From positions 1 to 64,000 of the forward strand of contig JAEUHE010000035.1 in NCBI GenBank assembly GCA_016793885.1: a stretch of DNA of 64,000 bases, written 5' to 3'. Every line of letters starts with the position of its first letter. The stretch's first letter is position 1. The notes under the pieces are model-generated. The model saw only the letters and a list, made by a program, of their open reading frames with translations. It was not told where the DNA came from and searched no databases. This document shows, piece after piece, positions 58,580 to 64,000 of the stretch. A program made the position numbers and the translations under genes. Origin of the DNA: Verrucomicrobiales bacterium (GTDB taxonomy: Bacteria; Verrucomicrobiota; Verrucomicrobiia; Limisphaerales; UBA11320).

Positions 58580-61006
58580 ATGATCGTGGCGTCTCTGGCC
58601 AACAGTCTCGTGGTGGGGGTGGGAACCGTTCTGGTTTCCTTGGGCGCTGGCGTGGTGGTGGCGTTGTGGGCTCGGACTCTCTCTCGACTCGGCCAACAGC
58701 TGGTCTGGCTGGCCTCGATGATCACTCTCATGCTTCCGTCCTTCTTGGTAACGAATACCTGGCTGGATCTGGTGGGCACGCCGGCGAGCCCGTGGGAGGG
58801 AGCGCCCCCTCTGCTTTTCACGATCGGCGGGGTGATTGGGCTGCTGTCTCTGCAATACTGGGCCTTGCCTGCGCTGGCATTAACCGCGTGTTGGTCGGCG
58901 ATGCCTCGATGCTGGCTGGAGATCGAGCCGGAGTTGCGCGGCTTCCGGCTCTTCCGACGTCTGCTCGCTCCGACCAGTCGTGACGCCTTGCTGCTCTCAG
59001 GTTTCCTAGTCTTCGCCTTGAGCATCAATCAGGTGAGCGTGCCGACCTTGCTGCAAGTGAAGGTTCTGGCCGCGGAAGTCTGGACGCGGTACTCCACGGA
59101 TCTCGATGCCTGGGCCGCTCTGCGCACCGCTTGGCCGCTCTGGGTTGTGCCGCTTGGCGTAGTGCTGGGATGCCGCACTCGCTGGCTGGGGACGCCGTCC
59201 TGGAATGGCTGGGTCGCGTCCACGGTTTGGAAGCAGCAGCTGGGCCGAGGGCCTGTGCGAGCCTTGGGCCTCGGGGCAGGGCTGCTTTTGGCTTTGGCCC
59301 TGGGTCTTCCGCTTCTCCAGTTGGTGATCAGCCGACGGACCTGGGCGGAGCTGCCTTCGGCCTTTGCAGCCGGATTTCCCGCCATGATCACCTCGATTCG
59401 CTATGGGGCGATCGTGGCCACGATTGGCCTGCTGGCCGGACTCTGGGCCTTTCGCCACCGGGCTTTCTCGGACCGGCGGTCGGGGTTCGATTCTGAGGCG
59501 AAGGATCGACGCGACTCCGTCGTGACCGGAGCTTTGGCCCTCGTCTTCCTCGTTCCTGGAATGCTGCTTGCCATCGTCGCCATCGCTTGGGCCGGAGCGG
59601 TGCCAGTGTTTCCGCTCTACGGGACCTCGAGCTTGGCGATCGCCACTCTCACCGTGCATGTGGCGGTCATCGGATGGCTCGGAGCCAAGATGGCTTTGAG
59701 TCGGGTTGATCCAGGTTTGCGGGATGCCTTGGCCTTGATGCCTCTCTCCCGACGCGACGCGGGTCTGCGGGTGGTGTGGCCTCAAGTGAGCTCTGGTTGC
59801 GCTGCGGCCTGGTATATTTTGTATTTGATCGTACTCTGGGACGTGGAAGTGATGACCTTGCTGCAGGTCCCCGGTGGGGAAACGCTTGCGCTCAGAATCT
59901 TCAACCTGCTCCATTACGGGCACAACGACCAAGTGAACGCCCTGTGTCTTCAACTGATTCTTGCCGCCGCTTTGCCCTGGATTTTGTGGCGACTTGGATC
60001 TGGCACGCTTCGGCGCCTTTCTGGTGTTTCACGGGCGGGTCATTTGGGCCTGGGCAGAGCAGGGGAGCTGGGCTTGCTCGCGTCTCCATTCTTCCTCAGC
60101 GGCTGCACCCCCTCTTCCCCCACCTCCGCTCCGCTTGCCTCGGCCCCACTTCCCAGTGCGCTGTTTGAGCGTGTTGAAATTCTCGGCCAGCGGGGGACGG
60201 CCGCCGGCCAGTTTAACAAGCCGCGCTCGCTTACGGTGGATCGAGAGGACAATCTCTATGTCGTCGACCTGACGGCTCGGGTGCAGAAGTTTTCCCCCGA
60301 CGGTCGATTCCTCCTCATGTGGCAGCTGGCGCAGACCGACTTGGGAAAGCCCAAAGGGATGGCTTGTGACCAGGAGGGAAACATTGTGGTGGTGGAGCCG
60401 CACTACCAGCGGGTGAATCATTTCACCACCGATGGACGCCTGGTTCGCCGCTGGGGAACCGCGGGCACCAATGCGGGCCAGCTCACTCTTCCGCGTTCAG
60501 TAGCCGTGAACGCTCAGGGACGCCTGTGGCTGACGGAGTACACGCTTGTCGACCGGGTACAGTCGTTCCGACTCCCTGAGCCTACCTGGATTAGCGTTTT
60601 CGGGCGGCCGGGTCTCGGCAATGGAGAGTTCAATCGGGCGGAGGGTATCGATGTGGACGCCTCCGGCCGTTTGTTCATTGCTGATTCCTGCAATCATCGC
60701 ATCCAAGTCTTTTCATCCGAGGGCGAGTGGCTGCGGGCCTACGGTCGCGCCGGGGCAGGGCAGGGCGAGCTGAGTTATCCGTACGATGTTAAAGTGGATG
60801 GCCAAGGCCGGCAATTCGTGTGCGAGTTTGGGAATAGCCGTATCCAGGTCTTCGACGCCGCGGACCGATCCCTGGAGGTGGTCGGGGGCTATGGGTCTGC
60901 TCCCGGACAATTTGGCAACCCCTGGAGCATTGCGCTCGACTCCCGCGGCAATCTATATGTAGCGGATTCCGGCAACCACCGGGTGCAAAAGTTGATTCGA
61001 CGCTAA
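58580..61006 (+). CDS. ABC permease (double FbpB/ThiP-like) fused to a lipobox and NHL beta-propeller
   Basis: The 808-residue frame has two parts. Residues 1-485 are about 12 helices with two EAA-type cytosolic loops (ELRGFRLFRRLLAPTSRDAL and KMALSRVDPGLRDALALMPL), as in double permeases for iron or thiamine. Then LLASPFFLSGC places a lipobox-like Cys at 509, followed by a Ser/Pro linker and six NHL-type repeats (about 525-808: QFNKPRSLTVDREDNLYVVD, EFNRAEGIDVDASGRLFIAD, QFGNPWSIALDSRGNLYVAD). Whether it is one chain or a permease plus a lipoprotein started inside is open. No ATPase or binding protein is adjacent. It precedes the VWA gene by six bases. Confidence 0.75.
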   Translation: MIVASLANSLVVGVGTVLVSLGAGVVVALWARTLSRLGQQLVWLASMITLMLPSFLVTNTWLDLVGTPASPWEGAPPLLFTIGGVIGLLSLQYWALPALALTACWSAMPRCWLEIEPELRGFRLFRRLLAPTSRDALLLSGFLVFALSINQVSVPTLLQVKVLAAEVWTRYSTDLDAWAALRTAWPLWVVPLGVVLGCRTRWLGTPSWNGWVASTVWKQQLGRGPVRALGLGAGLLLALALGLPLLQLVISRRTWAELPSAFAAGFPAMITSIRYGAIVATIGLLAGLWAFRHRAFSDRRSGFDSEAKDRRDSVVTGALALVFLVPGMLLAIVAIAWAGAVPVFPLYGTSSLAIATLTVHVAVIGWLGAKMALSRVDPGLRDALALMPLSRRDAGLRVVWPQVSSGCAAAWYILYLIVLWDVEVMTLLQVPGGETLALRIFNLLHYGHNDQVNALCLQLILAAALPWILWRLGSGTLRRLSGVSRAGHLGLGRAGELGLLASPFFLSGCTPSSPTSAPLASAPLPSALFERVEILGQRGTAAGQFNKPRSLTVDREDNLYVVDLTARVQKFSPDGRFLLMWQLAQTDLGKPKGMACDQEGNIVVVEPHYQRVNHFTTDGRLVRRWGTAGTNAGQLTLPRSVAVNAQGRLWLTEYTLVDRVQSFRLPEPTWISVFGRPGLGNGEFNRAEGIDVDASGRLFIADSCNHRIQVFSSEGEWLRAYGRAGAGQGELSYPYDVKVDGQGRQFVCEFGNSRIQVFDAADRSLEVVGGYGSAPGQFGNPWSIALDSRGNLYVADSGNHRVQKLIRR

Positions 61007-61012
61007 CCAGGT

Positions 61013-63889
61013 ATGCTTTTTCAATTCACCCATCCGCTCTGGTTGCTGGCGCTCGTGCCTGCCCTGGGATGGGTTTTATGGGTGGCCTGGTTCTCGGATA
61101 CCTCGCTGACGCGCTGGAAAAGGAATACCACGCTGGCGATTCGGATACTGCTGGTGCTCCTGGTCGTCGCGGCGCTGGCTGGGCTGCAGCGACGCGAGCC
61201 GGTGGATTCCATGAACGTCTTCTTCCTCCTGGATCGGTCGGACAGCATTCCCTCGCCGCAACAGGAGGCCGGCCTGCGCTATGTCAATGAGGCGGTGCGA
61301 CAGAAGGAGCTTCGGGACAAGGCGGGCGTTTTGGTGTTTGCCGCCGATGCGGCGCTGGAGACAACGGCCAGTTCCATGCTCGATCTCCAGCGGATCAATG
61401 CGGTGATCTCCGCCGAGCGAACCGACATCGCAGCCGCCATCCGATTGGGCACTGCGGCTTTTCCGGAGGAAGGTCAGAAGCGGTTGGTGCTGGTGTCCGA
61501 CGGAAACGAAAACGTGGGTGATGCCATGGGCTCGCTGCTGGCGGCCCGGCCTCTGGGGGTCACCCTGGATGTGCTCCCTCGGGGGGTCGAGAGGGCAGGG
61601 GATGCATCGGTGGAAAAGGTGACGGTGCCGTCGCGTCTGAAGAAGGGTCAGGCCTTCGAACCCAAGGTGTTCATCGAGGCCAGTCAGAATCAGAATGGAG
61701 TGCTGCGCATCTATCGCAACGATCAGCTCTTGGGGGAGCAAAAGGTGGTCCTGACGCCCGGCAAGAATTTGTTCTCGTTCTCTCAGCAGCTGGATGACTC
61801 TGGATTCTATCGCTACGACGCCCAGCTGGAGGTCGGCGGCGACTCCTTGCCTCAAAACAATCGAGGCACCGCCTTTACCGGGGTGCGAGGCGAGCCACGC
61901 GTTCTGCTGGTTTCCTCGAACCCCTCACAAGACGCGCCCCTCCTGGCCGCGCTGCGCAGCGCTCGGCTTCAGGTAACGTCCGTGGATGTGCGAGCCATGC
62001 CCACATCGCTCGCCGAGCTCCAGAGTTACGAGGGAATCTTTCTCAGCAATGTGGCGGCGGGAGACTTTAGCAGCGGCATGCTCCGGACCATCGAAAGCCT
62101 GGTCCGGGATTTTGGGGTTGGCCTCGTTTGCATCGGGGGGGACCAGGCGTTCACTGCCGGTGGCTACCGCGGAACCCCGCTGGAGGCCGTGCTGCCAGTT
62201 GGCATGGAGCTGGACAGCAAAAAAGTCCTGCCCAAGGGCGCCGTTGCGATGGTGATGCACGGTATGGAATTCGCCAACGGCAACCAAGTGGCGCGCGATT
62301 GTGCGCTCGGGGTGCTCGAGGCTCTCAACGCTCAGGACGAAATGGGCGTGGTGCTGTGGGATGGGGTGGTTCGCTGGCTTTTCGAGTTGGCACCCGTCGG
62401 CGACAAGGAGGAGGCGGGAAAGCAGATCGCCGGCATGAACCAGGGCGATCTGCCCAGCTTTCAAGAAGTGATGGAGCGCGCCCACGCCTCGTTGGCCAAA
62501 TCAACGGCGAACCTCAAACACATGATCGTTTTCAGCGATGGCGATCCCGGGCCGCCTACCGATGCGCTCATGCAGGAGATTCGCGATGCCCGCATCACGG
62601 TCACCTCCGTGCTGATCTCGGGACATGCCGGTCCTGATACGATGATGGCCATCGCCGCGAAGGGAAATGGAAGATTCTACGATGTACGCTCTCCCGATGA
62701 GCTGCCCCAGATTTTTCTCAAGGAGGCGGCGGTCATTTTGAAGTCTGCCATCTTTGAGGACCCGTTCCAACCGAAGCTGGCCGCGGCGAGCGAATTGATC
62801 CGCGGCATCCCGCCGGCGGAGTATCCCACCCTGCGGGGCTATGTTTCGACCTCGCCCAAGGCCCGTGCCGAGACGCCATTGGTATCGGACAAGGGGGATC
62901 CCATCTTAGCCCATTGGCAATATGGGCTGGGACGGTCCGTAGCCTTCACTTCAGATGCGCAGGCCAAGTGGTCGGGCGCATGGTTGTCGTGGGATCGCTA
63001 CCAGCAGTTCTGGTCGCAGATCGCCCAGTGGTCGTTGCGTCGCTTGGACAATGCCGAGTTCAATACCGAGGTCAACATCGACAAGGGCGAAGGCCTGATC
63101 ACTCTGGAGGCCGTCGATGAACAAGGCAATTACCGCAACTTTCTCAACCTGCAAGCCGTGGTGGTCAGCCCGAAGGGAGAGCGGCAGACGGTGCGCTTGG
63201 AACAAAACGGGGCCGGACGTTATCAGGCGCGCTTTGCAACGCGCGAGGTGGGCGCGTATGTGCTCAATGTGATGGAGATGAAGGACGGGAAGGTGCGTGC
63301 CTCCCAAGTCCTCGGAGCGAGTGTGAACTTCTCTCCGGAGTTTGCGGCGCCCAGCCCAAACCTGAATTTGTTGCACCGTCTGGCCGAAGCGGGCGGAGGC
63401 AAGGTTTTGGATCCAGCCAATCCCCAGGATGTCCCTTTCCGGTTGAATCGAGAGAAGACATTTCAAGCTCACGATCTTTGGGAGTGGCTGCTCAAGCTGG
63501 CTGTGGTGCTATTTACCTTCGATGTGGGTCTGCGACGGGTGGATCTGGATCCGGAGGATGTTGCCAAGTTTGCCAACCGCTGGCGGCGACGATTGTTCTT
63601 TTGGAAACCATCCGTGCCGGAGGGGAAACCGGAGGAGTCGCTATCAGCCCTGCTCGCGCGTCGTGATCAGGTTCGCAGCCAGCAGCCGGCACCGACCGCC
63701 GATCCCGCTTTGTTCCGTCCCGCCCAGCCGGTGGTCGAAACGCCAATCCCAGCTTCGGCCACCGTGGGTTCAACACCAGCAGCGTCGCCCGAAGCACCGT
63801 CACCCGCATCGGCCGCGCAACCCACGCCTACGTCCACCACCAGTCGACTCCTGGAAGCCAAGCGCCGCGCCCAGAAAAAGCCCGACTAG
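61013..63889 (+). CDS. Large VWA / GATase1-like membrane protein (BatA-type N-terminus)
   Basis: The 958-residue product opens with two membrane helices of the BatA type (FTHPLWLLALVPALGWVLWV; TLAIRILLVLLVVAALAGL). A VWA domain follows with the MIDAS motif DRSDS (Asp74, Ser76, Ser78). A GATase1-like middle part (about 300-440: PRVLLVSSNPSQDAPLLAAL, SYEGIFLSNVAAGDF, LVCIGGDQAFTAGGYRGTPL) and a second VWA-like segment (HMIVFSDGDPGPPTDAL) come next. A late helix (LKLAVVLFTFDVGLR) and a Pro/Ala/Ser-rich cytosolic tail close the chain. Such proteins are common in planctomycetes and Verrucomicrobia, without an agreed function. It follows the permease-NHL gene by six bases. Confidence 0.85.
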   Translation: MLFQFTHPLWLLALVPALGWVLWVAWFSDTSLTRWKRNTTLAIRILLVLLVVAALAGLQRREPVDSMNVFFLLDRSDSIPSPQQEAGLRYVNEAVRQKELRDKAGVLVFAADAALETTASSMLDLQRINAVISAERTDIAAAIRLGTAAFPEEGQKRLVLVSDGNENVGDAMGSLLAARPLGVTLDVLPRGVERAGDASVEKVTVPSRLKKGQAFEPKVFIEASQNQNGVLRIYRNDQLLGEQKVVLTPGKNLFSFSQQLDDSGFYRYDAQLEVGGDSLPQNNRGTAFTGVRGEPRVLLVSSNPSQDAPLLAALRSARLQVTSVDVRAMPTSLAELQSYEGIFLSNVAAGDFSSGMLRTIESLVRDFGVGLVCIGGDQAFTAGGYRGTPLEAVLPVGMELDSKKVLPKGAVAMVMHGMEFANGNQVARDCALGVLEALNAQDEMGVVLWDGVVRWLFELAPVGDKEEAGKQIAGMNQGDLPSFQEVMERAHASLAKSTANLKHMIVFSDGDPGPPTDALMQEIRDARITVTSVLISGHAGPDTMMAIAAKGNGRFYDVRSPDELPQIFLKEAAVILKSAIFEDPFQPKLAAASELIRGIPPAEYPTLRGYVSTSPKARAETPLVSDKGDPILAHWQYGLGRSVAFTSDAQAKWSGAWLSWDRYQQFWSQIAQWSLRRLDNAEFNTEVNIDKGEGLITLEAVDEQGNYRNFLNLQAVVVSPKGERQTVRLEQNGAGRYQARFATREVGAYVLNVMEMKDGKVRASQVLGASVNFSPEFAAPSPNLNLLHRLAEAGGGKVLDPANPQDVPFRLNREKTFQAHDLWEWLLKLAVVLFTFDVGLRRVDLDPEDVAKFANRWRRRLFFWKPSVPEGKPEESLSALLARRDQVRSQQPAPTADPALFRPAQPVVETPIPASATVGSTPAASPEAPSPASAAQPTPTSTTSRLLEAKRRAQKKPD

Positions 63890-64000
63890 CAGGCCGTCGG
63901 ACTCGCGTCCGGTGGGGACAGGTCCGACAGCCTGACCCTATGGAGTGCGGTAGACCCCTCTAAGCATTACCCACAAGTTCCTCGACCATATGTTAGAATC
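63890..64000. other. Window end; short dyad, no gene
   Basis: The last 111 bases have no gene. CCGTCGGACTCGCGTCCGG and GGGGACAGGTCCGACAG hold short dyads, and the word GGGGACAGG relates to the spacer near 55840. The stretch is probably the 3' spacer of the VWA gene. Confidence 0.4.

Overview
The window looks like chromosomal DNA of a GC-rich member of the Verrucomicrobiota, perhaps close to Pedosphaera or Limisphaera (inference). Supporting signs are a paired PSD1-type cytochrome/DUF1552 protein, large secreted LamG, HYR and CotH/lamin-tail proteins that end in a common C-terminal module, planctomycete-type cytochrome c domains, an L-2-hydroxyglutarate oxidase, several Gfo/Idh, TIM-barrel and SSS-symporter genes, and mostly weak Shine-Dalgarno sequences. 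No rRNA, tRNA or CRISPR array was seen.

Layout. 0-7 kb: a dispersed repeat, a YbjQ protein, a secreted HYR protein and a minus-strand operon for uptake and oxidation of an acidic (probably sugar-acid) substrate (MFS, 2-hydroxyacid dehydrogenase, epimerase). 7-12.7 kb: the PSD1/DUF1552 pair. 12.7-14.1 kb: a small AT-richer island holding the decapitated tip of an Rhs toxin with an HELGH metalloprotease motif and a possible partner gene, bordered by a tri-hairpin repeat. 14.3-25.5 kb: three giant secreted proteins (two with three LamG domains, one with CotH kinase and lamin-tail domains). 25.6-33.3 kb: a LuxR-type regulator followed by a tight plus-strand catabolic cluster (six-hairpin glycosidase-like protein, SSS symporter, GATase-like protein, ceramidase-like hydrolase, TIM-barrel isomerase). 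33.3-39.1 kb: lhgO, a cytochrome/LRR protein, an MFS transporter, a cytosolic sulfite-oxidase-fold protein and a cysteine desulfurase. 39.1-40.4 kb: AT-rich spacer with DnaA-box-like sites, then dnaN. 40.6-46.5 kb: an ECF sigma factor and cupin anti-sigma gene divergent from DUF4331, TPR and HupE/UreJ genes; matching -35/-10 elements face both ways. 46.8-52.2 kb: a compact four-gene Wadjet (JetABCD-like) SMC plasmid-defence operon. 52.2-55.7 kb: a Gfo/Idh dehydrogenase and an SSS symporter separated by a MITE-like inverted repeat. 56.4-64 kb: mnmG, an unusual ABC permease-lipobox-NHL fusion, and a large VWA/GATase-like membrane protein.

The most interesting items are the compact Wadjet operon, the autoregulated ECF divergon with a visible promoter signature, the permease-NHL fusion, the orphan Rhs tip, a possible oriC before dnaN, and a tri-hairpin intergenic repeat with six full or partial copies that is also translated into spurious peptides.
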